Assembly (NCBI GenBank): GCA_038373865.1
Contig: JAXGGA010002984.1
Span: 1 to 64,000, forward strand
Source: Uloborus plumipes
Lineage: Eukaryota > Arthropoda > Arachnida > Araneae > Uloboridae
Direction of reading: 5' to 3'
Length of the DNA: 64,000 nt
The notes beneath the pieces are model-generated. The model was not told the origin of the DNA. It was given only the letters and a program-made list of their open reading frames with translations, and did not search any database. This document shows, piece after piece, positions 11,118 through 21,475 of this stretch. The first letter of the stretch is position 1. The number at the start of each line of letters is the position of its first letter. The position numbers were made by a program, and so were the translations under genes.

Positions 11118-11979
11118 TCTTTTAGCTTTAACTAAAAGGAAAAACTAGTTCTACAAACATTTATACATTAATCGCAAGGTCATGTTAATTGGTCTCAAAA
11201 ATGTATTAATAATAAAAAAAACCAAGATCAAATTAAATCATTAAAAAGATGAAAAAGCAACTTATCTCAGCAATCAACTAAATGTTACAAAAAGAAAATG
11301 TCAGTAAAAACAAAAAATAGGAAAGGAAACAATAGCACTGCATAAACTTGAATCTACTAATTGGATAGAAAGGATATTTCTTCAAAGTACTTTGTACGAA
11401 TGAGAAATAATACAAAGTTAGATAACAAAATTTCACTTAATTTAGTATCACTCAAAATGAAATGACTAACTGTTAGGAATAAATACATAATAAAAACACA
11501 GATAAATATAAGAAACCATCACATACATATATCAAAGTAGGTTTATGGACAGGTAAAGTTAATTTGTTATTAATATTTAATCAATATCATATAACAAAAC
11601 AAGTTGAATCAAATGAAAGGATAACAAGAGAAATTAGATTATTTACATAGTTTATTTCTGATTATACTGAAATATAATACTCTAATAGACAAAAATAACT
11701 ATTTACAATATTATTTTGGGTTTGGCTTTTTTTTTTTTAATTTTGCACTAATTGCATTTAAATTTAAGAGCAGAATTGGAAATACGTTGCGATCTCACAA
11801 GGCTTATTACACAACAATCTTCATTAGAAAATTAACCAACTATTCAGTAGCACTTAGTGAAATACTTAATTAAGATTTCTGAAAGAATAATTGGAATCTC
11901 CACAAATTAAAACACGAGTCGGAGAAATTGAGAAAGGATATTCATGCCAGGTCTGTGCCCTGGAGACCTCATAGCACCC
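11118..11979. other. AT-rich non-coding stretch
   Basis: No coding frame or repeat border is supported between the DUF4806 exon and the target duplication of the full-length LINE. Confidence 0.4.
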
Positions 11980-11990
11980 GCGGCAGGAAT

Positions 11991-12216
11991 GGTTGGTTGG
12001 TTGTTTTGAGTTTATTGGCGCAAGAGCCTTTATAGGCTATACTGCGCCAAACAATAACCCATAAAGCATATAAAATTTTAAAAATGTTTTAAAACACACT
12101 TATAAATGAAGTTTAAAATTCAAACTAATCAAGATGAAGAAAAGACTAAAAATTTTTAGTAAAATCAGAAATGTATAAAAAACGAAGACAAAACACTCAT
12201 GACAAAGATAAAACCA
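11991..12216 (-). other. 3' UTR and tail of the full-length LINE
   Basis: In element orientation this ends with the conserved block TTTGGCGCAGTATAGCC then TATAAAGGCTCTTGCGCC and an AAAACAACCAACCAACC tail. The same block ends the copies at 18,288, 45,342, 53,370, 59,199 (minus) and 62,722, so it is probably the reverse transcriptase recognition region. The conserved GGC...GCC arms can pair. Confidence 0.85.
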
Positions 12217-15200
12217 CTAAATTAGAGAAATAAAACCAATTTCATGTAAAAATGGAAACAGATTAGGGTGGGGTGGATCCCCTAGTAATTCTGTCAAAGA
12301 TGGATAAAAATTATTAAAATGTTTAAAACGTATACGATTAAAATTCGGGCAGTTACATAAAATGTGCAACACTGTCTGGTTTACATTACATTTTAGACAT
12401 GTAGGTGCAGGTTCTTGGCAAAGAAGATATTTATGCGTAAATCTCGTATGACCAATGCGAAGCCGAGATATTATGGCTTGGTCCCTTCTTTTAGCCTTTA
12501 AGGATTTAAAACCTTTGGTCAGTGGCTGGATGGAGTGCAATTTATTTTGCGTTTCTCCATTCCAGTCACGCTGCCAAGAAATGTTAAGGCAGTCTGTAAC
12601 GTAATTTTTAATGTCTTCATAAGGTACGAGATTTTCCGCATAGGAACTTGCCGTCTTGGCAGCTGTATCGGCTGCTTCATTTCCAGTAATGCCTACATGG
12701 CCGGGTACCCAACAAAAAATAATATCGAAATTGTTGTCTTTTAGACTATTGTACACGTGGAAAGATTGAATAACTAATGGGTGACTATTGTTGTTGCAGT
12801 TAATGAGAGCGTCAATTGAGCTCTTCGAGTCTGTGTATAATATCCATTTTTTATAATTTGATTCTGCTATTGTTTTTAAAGATGTGGTTATGGCTTTTAT
12901 TTCCGACGTGAAAACAGAGCAAGTTTTATTTAATTGTTGTGCGATTGTTTGGCCATCAATTACTGCTGCGAAGCCGACGTGATCATTTGCTTTCGATCCG
13001 TCAGTAAAAATTTCATTATGTATAAAATATTTTTGCTTCACATCACTGTAGATCTGTAGGTAGACTGAGTCGGGTGTAGTGTCTTTTTGATATTTACTGA
13101 AATCATGAAGAACAGAAAAGTTGCATTCATTCCATGGTTCAATTAGTTTTGTTGCGTTGTAAGTATCAAAATCTGTAATTTGAAGGTCATTAAGTGCCTG
13201 TCGCATTCGGATCCCAAATGAAGGGGTGACCGATGGACGACGTAAAAACAAGTCTGTATTTGACGGATGGAAAATATATGAATGCAAGGGATGATTTATA
13301 TTCTGTTTGATTTTGAAATAATAATTTAGAGAAAGTTTGAGTCTTCTATTGTAAAGTGAAGGTTCGTGAGCTATTACATATAGGCTATTTATAGGTGAGG
13401 TTCGAAAAGCACCTGTAGAAATACGTAGCGCCTGGTGATGTACAGTGTCCAGAGTTTTAAGATAAGTTTTAGCGGCTGAGCCATAAATTTGACACCCGTA
13501 ATCAAGTTTTGAGCGTATTAGAGCCCTGTAAATTCTTAACATGGAATGTGTGTCAGCACCCCAAGAAGTGTTAGCCAAGACTCGAAGTATATTTGATTTT
13601 AAAGTACTTTTCTTTTTTAAATCTTGCAAGTGTGGAATAAATTTAAGTTTATTATCCAGTGTGATTCCGAGAAATTTTCCTTGTTCTCGTACAGATATCG
13701 GTTGGTTATTTATGAGAAGATTTGGATCGGGGTGAAGACCTCTTTTACGGCAGAAATGAATACAGAAGGTTTTTTGAGCTGAGAACGAAAAGCCATTTTC
13801 CTCTGCCCATTGAGAAACTTTATTAATAGCCATTTGAAGCTGTCTTTCAATGGTACTCATGTTTGTTGACGAGAAAGAGATTTGAAAATCATCAACGAAC
13901 ATAGTACCGTTGACAGCAGGAGGAAGTTGCTCGAGTAAGTTATTGATTGCTATGAGAAAAAGAGTTACGCTCAGCACACTTCCCTGGGGCACACCTTCTT
14001 CTTGGATGAAGGTATCAGATAGAACAGACTTGACACGTACGCGAAAAGTTCTATGTTTAAGGAAATTGGAGATAAAATTGGGTAGATTCCCACGAAACCC
14101 ATACTCATGTATGGTTTTGAGTATCCCATATCTCCAGGTACGGTCATATGCTTTTTCCATGTCAAAAAATACGCTCACAAGATGTTTACGTTTTAGGAAT
14201 GCTTCTCGGATTGATGTTTCTAGTAGCATTAGATTGTCTATGGTGCATCTACCGCGTCTGAATCCGCTTTGATGTGAAGCTAGCAGATGGTTTACCTCCA
14301 GAGTATACATGAGTCTGGTGTTGACCATTCTCTCCATCAATTTACAAAAACAACTCGTTAGAGCAATTGGTCTGTAACTTTCGGGTTGATTGGGATTTTT
14401 GTTGGGTTTAAGAATAGGCACGACAATTGCTTGTGTCCAGAGTTTTGGAAAACAGTTTTCAGACCAAATCCTATTAAACAGATACAAGATATTGTTTAAA
14501 GAGGGTATGCTTAATTTTTTCAACATCATATTATGGATATCATCTGGACCAGGTGTAGTATTTTTGGCTTTTTGTAAGGCACTATTTAATTCTGTAAAAG
14601 TAAAATTTGTATTGTATGTTTTAAAAGTATTTGAATTAAAATTAAGTGGTTTTCGCTCTTTAAGCGTTTTAAAGGCCAGAAATTTTTGACTGTAACTATC
14701 TGCCCTAGAGACTTCTGCTAAATGAGTCCCCAAGCAGTCGGCCACTTCTTTAAAATCGGATAGCAGTTGTCCATTTTTCTCCAGAATGGGAGCACAGCTT
14801 GTTTTATAATTTCCAGCGATTTTCTTAATTTTGTTCCATACGGTTTTAGATGGAGTGGACGTCGTGATTGTGCTGACATATGTACGCCACGAGTCCCGCT
14901 GGCTTTTTCGCCGAATCCTCCGAGCTTCAGCACGAGCTCGTTTGAGTGCCACAAGATTTTGCGTGGTTGGATATCGACGAAATGTGTTCCAGGCTTTTCT
15001 CTGTTTCTTATAGGCTTCCTGACAGTAAGAGTTCCACCAAGGCTTAGGAAATTTGATCCTGCCCTTAGTGGTTCTTGGAATAGTAATGTTCGCTGCATTT
15101 AGGATAATGTCTGTTACTCGGCTTATAGCTACATCAATGTCAGTTTCGTTCACAACTTCCGATGTTATTTCTGCCAACTGTGTAAATGCTGCCCAATCAG

Positions 15201-15948
15201 CTCGATCAAGGCGATAACGGACTTGCTGCTGCTCATTGTAGCTGCAGCGTCCGGTAAAAGTTAACTTGATCGGGGAGTGGCCACTGGTGTAGAGACCACC
15301 TTTCACCTCGAATTCCCAGTGTGGCAGAAGCGAAGGTGAGCATATTGACAAATCGATGGCATGGTAAGTCCGCGTCGGAAGATGGAAATATGTATCTTCA
15401 CCGTTGTTAAGGATGCATAGATCGTTGTCACCAATAAAATTTTCAATTATCAATCCTCTGCTGTTTGTGTCTGGACTCCCCCAGAGAGGATTGTGGCCAT
15501 TGAAATCCCCCAAGATGACAAATGGGGGTGGAAGTTGATCTATCAATGTCTGCAATTCCACGCTTCTCAAATCGTAAGAAGGTGGAATATACACAGAGCA
15601 AACTGTGATGAGCGAGTGAAGGTGGACACGCGCAGCTACTGCCTGAAGGGACGTGTTGATGTTGAGCTGGCTAGATGCGTAATCAGTGGAGATTAGCATC
15701 GCCACTCCTCCACAACGACGGTCACCTGACAAGCAGTCCTTGCGGTGTATATCAAAACCTTTCAACCTCGGTCTATCAGCAGGCGACAAGAATGTTTCTT
15801 GCAGACAAAAAATGGCCGGTTGGTGTGTTTCGACAAGATCTTTGACGTCCGTGACATTATGCGAGTAACTCTGACAGTTCCAAGATAAGATGCTCAGGGC
15901 CATGAAAAGAAAAAGAAGAAAAAACGGCCAAAAGAAAGGACACCTCAT
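12217..15948 (-). CDS. LINE ORF2: endonuclease, reverse transcriptase, RNase H
   Basis: This 1,243-residue polyprotein nicks target DNA, reverse transcribes the element RNA on the nicked end and probably degrades the RNA. Visible in order: an apurinic-type endonuclease (SWNCQS near residue 22, LQETFL, GDFNGHNPLWG near 149, SGHSPI near 225); a reverse transcriptase (FFDMEKAYDRTWR near 598, GVPQGSVLS, and the catalytic FVDD near 683); an RNase H (IFTDGSKA near 979, SEIKAI, YTDSKSS, WVPGHVGITGNEAAD); and a C-terminal zinc-knuckle-like CLKC...HILCNC near 1185. This layout fits the I/LOA group. Its start codon overlaps the ORF1 stop as ATGA. The first 15 residues are hydrophobic (RCPFFWPFFLLFLF) and an internal Met16 could be used. 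No internal stop or frameshift. Confidence 0.96.
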   Translation of the reverse strand: MRCPFFWPFFLLFLFMALSILSWNCQSYSHNVTDVKDLVETHQPAIFCLQETFLSPADRPRLKGFDIHRKDCLSGDRRCGGVAMLISTDYASSQLNINTSLQAVAARVHLHSLITVCSVYIPPSYDLRSVELQTLIDQLPPPFVILGDFNGHNPLWGSPDTNSRGLIIENFIGDNDLCILNNGEDTYFHLPTRTYHAIDLSICSPSLLPHWEFEVKGGLYTSGHSPIKLTFTGRCSYNEQQQVRYRLDRADWAAFTQLAEITSEVVNETDIDVAISRVTDIILNAANITIPRTTKGRIKFPKPWWNSYCQEAYKKQRKAWNTFRRYPTTQNLVALKRARAEARRIRRKSQRDSWRTYVSTITTSTPSKTVWNKIKKIAGNYKTSCAPILEKNGQLLSDFKEVADCLGTHLAEVSRADSYSQKFLAFKTLKERKPLNFNSNTFKTYNTNFTFTELNSALQKAKNTTPGPDDIHNMMLKKLSIPSLNNILYLFNRIWSENCFPKLWTQAIVVPILKPNKNPNQPESYRPIALTSCFCKLMERMVNTRLMYTLEVNHLLASHQSGFRRGRCTIDNLMLLETSIREAFLKRKHLVSVFFDMEKAYDRTWRYGILKTIHEYGFRGNLPNFISNFLKHRTFRVRVKSVLSDTFIQEEGVPQGSVLSVTLFLIAINNLLEQLPPAVNGTMFVDDFQISFSSTNMSTIERQLQMAINKVSQWAEENGFSFSAQKTFCIHFCRKRGLHPDPNLLINNQPISVREQGKFLGITLDNKLKFIPHLQDLKKKSTLKSNILRVLANTSWGADTHSMLRIYRALIRSKLDYGCQIYGSAAKTYLKTLDTVHHQALRISTGAFRTSPINSLYVIAHEPSLYNRRLKLSLNYYFKIKQNINHPLHSYIFHPSNTDLFLRRPSVTPSFGIRMRQALNDLQITDFDTYNATKLIEPWNECNFSVLHDFSKYQKDTTPDSVYLQIYSDVKQKYFIHNEIFTDGSKANDHVGFAAVIDGQTIAQQLNKTCSVFTSEIKAITTSLKTIAESNYKKWILYTDSKSSIDALINCNNNSHPLVIQSFHVYNSLKDNNFDIIFCWVPGHVGITGNEAADTAAKTASSYAENLVPYEDIKNYVTDCLNISWQRDWNGETQNKLHSIQPLTKGFKSLKAKRRDQAIISRLRIGHTRFTHKYLLCQEPAPTCLKCNVNQTVLHILCNCPNFNRIRFKHFNNFYPSLTELLGDPPHPNLFPFLHEIGFISLI

Positions 15949-17210
15949 TTAGCTTGGACGTCCGTCCATCCTTCATCTTCGGATGACGGAATTTCTTTAA
16001 ATTCGACGTCCTCTACTTCATCATGAATGGAGTGATGAAGTGATTTGGTTAGTTTTACTTGCTTATTAGGGAGCAAGAAGTCCTCTTTTTTAAAAGCAAA
16101 ATATTTAGGAGGCCTCTGTTTAGAGGTAGCTCCAATTTTAGCACGCGCTTGTATAATTTTCTTTTTTTCAGTGCATTTTTTCGAATTTTGTGTCTTTGGT
16201 ACAATTGAAAAAAGTGATTCAGCAGGATTTATATTTACCATTTGCGTTTCTTTATTTTCATTTAGTTTTCTCGGAGAAGTTTTTGCACTATTGGATTGCT
16301 TTTGTGTAGTTTTGGGTTTGTTAGTTTGAACAGAATTAATTTGGGTTTGTGCCTCTGTTTGTGTGCTGGAACTTTTAACCACCTTTTTAATTGCTGCAGC
16401 ATAAGATAATCCAGTTGTAGGGGTACGGGCTTCAACAATTTTTCGTGCCTCAGGATAAGATACATTTTGGGTCGTTTTTATGACTTGAATTTCTTTCTCA
16501 AGGATCCATTTGGAGCATTTTCTTGAGTAAGAGGGATGGTCTCCCTTGCAGTTGACACATTTAAATTCCTTCGTACATTCATTGCTATCGTGGCCGGGCT
16601 CAGAACATCTGGCACAAGCAGTTGTTCCACGGCATGATAGCTTGGAATGACCGAAGCGCTGGCATTTAAAGCAACGAAGAGGATTTGGAATGTATGGTCG
16701 AACTGGGCAAGAGAGGTAGCCAGCCTTGACGCGTGGTGGGAGGTTAGGAGTACTAAACGTTAAGATGACATGTTTAGTAGGTAGTATCTCTCCATTACGT
16801 CGGATGGTAATTCTTTTAACTCCACTCACGTGCTGGTCTTTCATCTCCTCTAGGATTTCAGTCTCCTGAGTGTAAAGAAGATCTGGCTCTGAAATGATTC
16901 CCCGAGAGAAGTTCAAAGTGGCGTGTTCAGAAATAGTAATAAGATATGAACCTATTTGTTTCATGGCCAATAAAGATTTTATTTGATTTTGATTATTGAT
17001 TTCTAGCAAAAGTTCGCCACTGCGTAATTTTTTTAATGATTTAAATTCACCTATTTGATGTACAAGCGCTTTGTTAATGATAAATGGAGACACTTTAGAT
17101 AGATTTAAGTCTGGATCAGATCGTTTTATTATAAAGAACTTGGCTGTATTATTCGAATTCACATGACGCTCCCCACCAGGGGGAGAAGAGTTTTTGTTTT
17201 CAGTTTCCAT
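15945..17210 (-). CDS. LINE ORF1: gag-like nucleic-acid-binding protein
   Basis: About 421 residues from the Met in METENKNSSPPGGE. I chose this start because the equivalent Met (MDT...) begins ORF1 in copies at 50,820 and 60,716 directly after a conserved CCGGTCCG motif; the longer upstream open frame lies in the 5' UTR. The middle carries three zinc knuckles (CFKCQRFGHSKLSC, CARCSEPGHDSNEC, CVNCKGDHPSYSRKC), expected to bind RNA, and the tail is Lys/Thr-rich, ending in an acidic SSEDEGWTDVQAK. ORF1 proteins of I-type LINEs coat the RNA and form ribonucleoprotein particles. The ORF1 TGA overlaps the ORF2 ATG by four bases. Confidence 0.93.
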   Translation of the reverse strand: METENKNSSPPGGERHVNSNNTAKFFIIKRSDPDLNLSKVSPFIINKALVHQIGEFKSLKKLRSGELLLEINNQNQIKSLLAMKQIGSYLITISEHATLNFSRGIISEPDLLYTQETEILEEMKDQHVSGVKRITIRRNGEILPTKHVILTFSTPNLPPRVKAGYLSCPVRPYIPNPLRCFKCQRFGHSKLSCRGTTACARCSEPGHDSNECTKEFKCVNCKGDHPSYSRKCSKWILEKEIQVIKTTQNVSYPEARKIVEARTPTTGLSYAAAIKKVVKSSSTQTEAQTQINSVQTNKPKTTQKQSNSAKTSPRKLNENKETQMVNINPAESLFSIVPKTQNSKKCTEKKKIIQARAKIGATSKQRPPKYFAFKKEDFLLPNKQVKLTKSLHHSIHDEVEDVEFKEIPSSEDEGWTDVQAK

Positions 17211-17564
17211 AAACGGACCGGAGAACTGGGGGGAAAAAACGGGGTCGAGCCCCTGCGTAGCCCCCCTACACAGGGGTAAGGCTGCATACGACAGGGTTCG
17301 CCAGCTAGCCCTGAAGCCTCCCGTAAGAGATACCGCTTGGCCCCGGTACCACGCAGCCATCGGCACGGTTGACACACCTTGGCTTGGGTTTTTGTTCCGA
17401 AATTTGGTAAGTGTGGTGAGGGAAGGAAGGAGAAACAAATCTCTTCCCGCCGATATTCTGTTTGAGCAACTGGGGGTCACGACTCCGCCCAAGAGCTCGC
17501 CCCGAACTCACCACACCGCAAGCCCCCCCACCACGACAAGGTAAACGGACAACGGGGGGGGGGG
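17211..17564 (-). promoter_or_regulatory. 5' UTR of the full-length LINE
   Basis: In element orientation it starts with a C-run, then GTTGTCCGTTTACC, a G-run, CTTGCGGTGTGGTG, GTTCGGGGCGAGCTC and CAGTTGCTCAAAC, and ends with the conserved TACCCCTGTGTAGGGGGG and GCTACGCAGGGGCTCG before ORF1. LINEs of this kind carry an internal promoter here. The same leader, whole or cut at its 3' side, recurs at many sites in this window. The G-runs could form quadruplexes. Confidence 0.8.
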
Positions 17565-17575
17565 GCGGCAGGAAT

Positions 17576-19060
17576 GGGTCTTTGATTTTATTACATTGTT
17601 TATGATTGCAGTGCATACATATGAGAAGAATTTATAGCATAAAAATGCTTAAAAGATTACAGCCATCTTTTTGTGGAAGGGTTACAGCCGCTTTCAATTA
17701 TAAAATCTAATATTTTAAGCAACAAAAACATTAATAAAAATTTAACAAAGATAGCAAAAAAATATATGCAAGTAATAAGAAGAAACAATATGTACAATTA
17801 ACAGCAAAAAAGAATAAAATAGTAACAAATGTAAATAAGCACACCATTCCTGAAAATATAAAAGCTTATAAATATAGTATGGTTTAACCTTTTTTTGTAA
17901 CTACCTTTCTGTCTGATCCATCGGGAAATGTCGACTGTGCCAAAATGTTCCAGCAGTACAACCTGCCTGAAAAACAGTTCAGCTTTTAGTGAGCAATCAC
18001 TTCAGAACTGTAGATCTGCTCTGATTCTTTCTATGAAGATAGCCTGCTGATTCCATTGGACAAAATCACAGTATTTTCTTTGGGACACAAAAGTTTGGCA
18101 CTGTACTTGATAGAAATAAGCATGGTCCCTTCTTAGAATGCTTTTGCCATTTTCCACACACGAGTGTTCCAGTAATGTGTTTTCATTGCGTAAATAATAC
18201 GGGCACTTGATTTTCTAAACCAAGTCCGCAACAATCGAGCCTATAAAGGTTCTTGCGCCAATAAACTCAAAACAACCAACCAACCGTGTGGTGTAGATAC
18301 GTTATGTGGTGTGATTAAGTTCCTTAGTTTAGCTATGTGGTTCATCTGATTCATGGCTAAAATACACCCTACCAAACATGTTACTCCAGAAAAAAGAAGT
18401 TTCTATCCAAAAGAAGTTAATTTCCACAAAAGAATTGACTTTTAAAAATTAATAAAAAATTATCATCCTATAATCTTCAATAATTTACCTCAAAATAATT
18501 TAAACATAGTTAAAACTGATATTCCCAATATTTAAGATAAGCTTTATTTCTGCTGTAAGAAAAAAGATAAATATCCTGCTGAAAACTAACTCGCTTCGAG
18601 CATTGCTCCAATTCCTAAAAATCAACCTCATCTGGAATGCAGTGAGCAAAGAACATTACAAATTTTGAAAAGGAATAAACTAGGGCGCGTGATCGTTTAG
18701 TGCTTAAAACATCCACAAAGTCATTATTACAAAACTGAAAGAATACCAATTAGAAAGTTAATTTACCAACCAGTAAAAATTGCTCACTTGACATTCCGCA
18801 ATTAAACACGACACGAATGTTCAGAAAATGCAAAAATTAAACATCTCAAAAAAAAAAAAAAAAAAACTCACCAAGTGGGGTCAATTATTTTATTCATTCA
18901 TCCAGGTAACATGTTCTGGGTGGTCTCGTTCATGCCGTCAATGTAAAAAACACACATAGCTCAGGATTATCAAGTACCGGAATTGGCGCTCAAATTCTAA
19001 CAATCAGAGACGCTCAAAACCGGCCCCAATATCCACGCAAATCTCAACTCAGAAAAATCT
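17576..19060. other. Mostly non-coding, with a 50-bp LINE tail
   Basis: No gene is supported. At about 18,238-18,288 on the plus strand lies a short LINE 3' end (CCTATAAAGGTTCTTGCGCC followed by an AACCAACCAACC tail), a severely 5'-truncated insertion. The remainder is AT-rich with no clear frames. Confidence 0.5.
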
Positions 19061-19067
19061 TCAAAAA

Positions 19068-19483
19068 TCAGAAAAAATCTTCGAATCTGTGGTGACTGTC
19101 CTTTTTATCATCTTTGTGTGTGGTTCTCTTCACTTCTTTTCTCTCTCTCTCAGACCCCTTGCCAGGTGCAAAACTGCAACTTTTCAGCTTCTTTTCCTTT
19201 CCTTTATTGACTCCTATCTTAGGGACTCTTCGTCGTACCCGTAACTGTTTTCTTCCACCAGATGTTTTTCGCGTGGGAGGAGCTTGCATTCCTGTGCAGT
19301 TGTAAATTGGGGGTGCGTCAAAGACTTCCTGTCAAATGCTATGCTATGCTGTCCAAAAGTTGCCACTTTCTTTGCGTCGCAGGCGATTCCATCTTTCGTT
19401 TTCTTCACCAAATTGGGGAGGGAGAGGCGCGAGACTTCGAAATTGTCGTAGGTTGTTCGCTGAAATTGTCTAAATACTTTCAT
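19068..19483 (-). other. Possible decayed exon, basic/low-complexity frame
   Basis: Overlapping minus-strand frames encode a Lys/Arg-rich peptide (GGRKQLRVRRRVPKIGVNKG) and, in another frame, a peptide containing VKKTKDGIACDAKKVATFGQ. The second looks protein-like but I do not recognise the family. Treat it as an unassigned relic. Confidence 0.2.
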
Positions 19484-19544
19484 TAGTCATGTACCCACCA
19501 CAAACCGCAACAATCGCAAGAAATCAAGCCATCTGGAGAAGCAC

Positions 19545-21250
19545 CTATATGTGGATTCTCGGTATACTAGCAAACCACAAGAAGATGGATGGATGGATGT
19601 TCTTCCTTTTGAGCGGACAATTACAATTATCAATACTTTCAGCATGATTAAAATTTAAACTATCTTGTTGAGTGTTGTGTTTGTGTGCGACAGCAGGCAT
19701 AACGAAATCAGTAGCAGTTTCAGAAGAGAGACTTCTCAAGTGATTGGGTTTGTGTTGGATATTCTCTAAGTCCATAGACGACAAATTTGGACATGCATAT
19801 TCATCTCTTAATATACTTTGATTATTGTAAAGAAATCTCATGTTGTTTTCAGTAATAGTAAGTCTCGAGGACATATCAGCCAAAAGATTTTGGGACCCCT
19901 TAATTGACTTAAAATCGAAAGAATATTGTGATAAAAGTAGAAGCCAACTGGTAACAATATCAGCAGGATTTGGTATTTTTCTGTAGTGCTTTAGTGACCG
20001 GGCATCACTCAGAATTGTAAATTTTCTACCATACAAGAAATAGTATAGAACAAGACATGATTCTCTTAACAATAGCAAAGAGTTCCAATTTAATGCCAGG
20101 ATACCGGGATTCAGAGTTAGATAAAGACTTTGAAAAATAAGATATAGGTAATAGAGTACCATTTCTCTCTTGCATAAGAATGGCAGAAATCACTGTTTTC
20201 GAAGCATCTGTGTTGAGGTAGAATTCTGGTTAAAATCGGGTGTGATTAGAAAAGGTCTAGAAAGAAAAATGTCCTGAAGTTAAATAAAATTTTCTTGGTG
20301 CATCTGTGTCCAGACAAGTTTAGATTTAGGTGACGATAAGACATTTTAGGTCTTGAGTCAGCTCAGCATATCTTAGGATCAATGAACGATAGAAATTACA
20401 TACACCTAGGAATCTCTTGACTTGTTTCTTTTTTTTTTTTTGGAACAGGAAAGCTTGTAATTTTTGTGATGTTGGAAGTGATTGGTTGGACGATATTTTG
20501 GGATATATTAAAACCAAGGTAATTTATGTTCTCCTGATGGAAGATGCATTTGGCAGCACTAAGGGTTACATTATTTTTCTGAAGAAGAGCAATGAGCTTA
20601 GATACTTTTTCTTCAGTATCAGCAATACTCACCGAAAGGAGAAGTTGCTGCAATCTTTTCGTGATATTCAGGTGGTAAGACGATTTGGTGGTAAGCCTGG
20701 TGAAGGTCGCGAGTTGAGAAAAATTTGTATTTTGCAAGAGAAGAGATACTGTCCTGAATTTTAGGAATGTGGTATGGTGTCACGATCAAAAGAGAATTTA
20801 TAATCCTTAGATTAAGAGTAATCCGATATTTTTGTTTGCCCGACGCGTCAGATCTTTTTCCAACAAGAATAATAGAACTTGCCCATGGTGAAATTCCTTT
20901 TTTTAGAATATTGGCTTCGACCATCTCATCTAATTCCTTCTTTGCCTCGGGTAACAGAGCTTGTAAAATCGGGTACGGAAGTTGTTTCGTAAGAAAATCG
21001 TGTAATAATTCTAACTTTGGCACGATGGCATCAGATTCACCAATTGCGGCTAAAGATTTGCTAAAAATTTGAAAATGGGTTGACAGTAAATGTTGTAATA
21101 TTTGTTTCTCCGAAGTATTTAAATGATTGATCTTAAAATCTTGAATATCAAATTCTTGTTTTCTCAAATTAATAACTTCAGATGAAACTTGAATTAAATT
21201 GATGAACTCTTGTGCCTGGGGTAATTTCTGATCGCAAATTTCGTCAAATT
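19545..21250 (-). pseudogene. Ty3/Gypsy retrotransposon pol fragment
   Basis: Minus-strand pieces in several frames line up with Gypsy pol. A reverse transcriptase (20,660-21,250) contains SPWASSIILVGKRSDASGKQ, YRITLNLRIIN and STRDLHQAYHQI. A downstream part (about 20,400-20,650) has SIADTEEKVSKLIALLQ and INYLGFNIS, followed by KQVKRFLGVCNFYR. An RNase H (19,545-20,160) has GRKFTILSDARSLKHY and LLADMSSRL. The residues that should carry the YxDD catalytic box are missing: TSPFG is joined almost directly to SIADTEEK near 20,640, which implies an internal deletion. Frameshifts near 20,520, 20,330 and 20,160 complete the decay. No LTRs were seen. Confidence 0.85.
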
Positions 21251-21475
21251 AAAAAATATGCAGCTTAAGCAATTTATTTTGTTTCAGGAGAAAGTGCAGT
21301 TCTTGCAGAAGATTTGGGTTCCAGTTCTTGTCTCAAATTTTCGATTAAAAAATATGCAGTTGGTTTTGATAGTTTAAAAGATTGAACAAAAGTGAAATCG
21401 TCTTCATCGAATGGATTGCACCTGTCTCTAAATACTGTTTTTTTCTCAACTATCTTTGTAGTAACAAATCAAAAA
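21250..21475 (-). pseudogene. PIF/Harbinger nuclease N-terminal fragment
   Basis: One minus-strand frame reads RCNPFDEDDFTFVQSFKLSK, PTAYFLIENLRQEL and TALSPETK before a stop, matching the N-terminal helix-turn-helix region of Harbinger-type nucleases (an 'F---F-lsk-t---l---l---l' pattern ending in 'alsp--k'). It abuts the Gypsy fragment, and GCATATTTTTTAAT-like sequence occurs on both sides of the junction. Only about 60 residues survive. Confidence 0.5.

Larger units (their letters stand above)
11991..17564 (-). mobile_element. Full-length I/LOA-type LINE retrotransposon
   Basis: A complete minus-strand element. An 11-bp direct repeat GCGGCAGGAAT flanks it (11,980-11,990 and 17,565-17,575), the footprint of target-primed reverse transcription. 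The order is: a 5' C-run, a 5' UTR of about 350 bp, ORF1 (17,210-15,945), ORF2 (15,948-12,217), and a 3' UTR ending in a predicted hairpin around TATAGCCTATAAAGGCTC and an AACCAACC tail. Both ORFs are uninterrupted, so this copy could be recent and possibly competent. Other copies of the family lie at 45.0, 48.9-53.4, 59.2 and 60.4-64 kb, and a 50-bp tail at 18.24 kb. Confidence 0.95.

Noticed and set aside
12001..12216. Possible tRNA-like or SINE head in the repeated 3' end block
   Set aside because: No A and B box pair is visible, and the block always sits at the 3' end of LINE copies, so it is the LINE's own 3' UTR.
12535..15868. Several plus-strand frames of 60-126 residues across the LINE
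   Set aside because: They are antisense shadows of the ORF2 coding sequence and carry no motifs.
17211..17492. Upstream extension of LINE ORF1 to a longer start
   Set aside because: The extra residues come from the conserved 5' UTR, and copies B and C place the first Met at the equivalent of 17,210.
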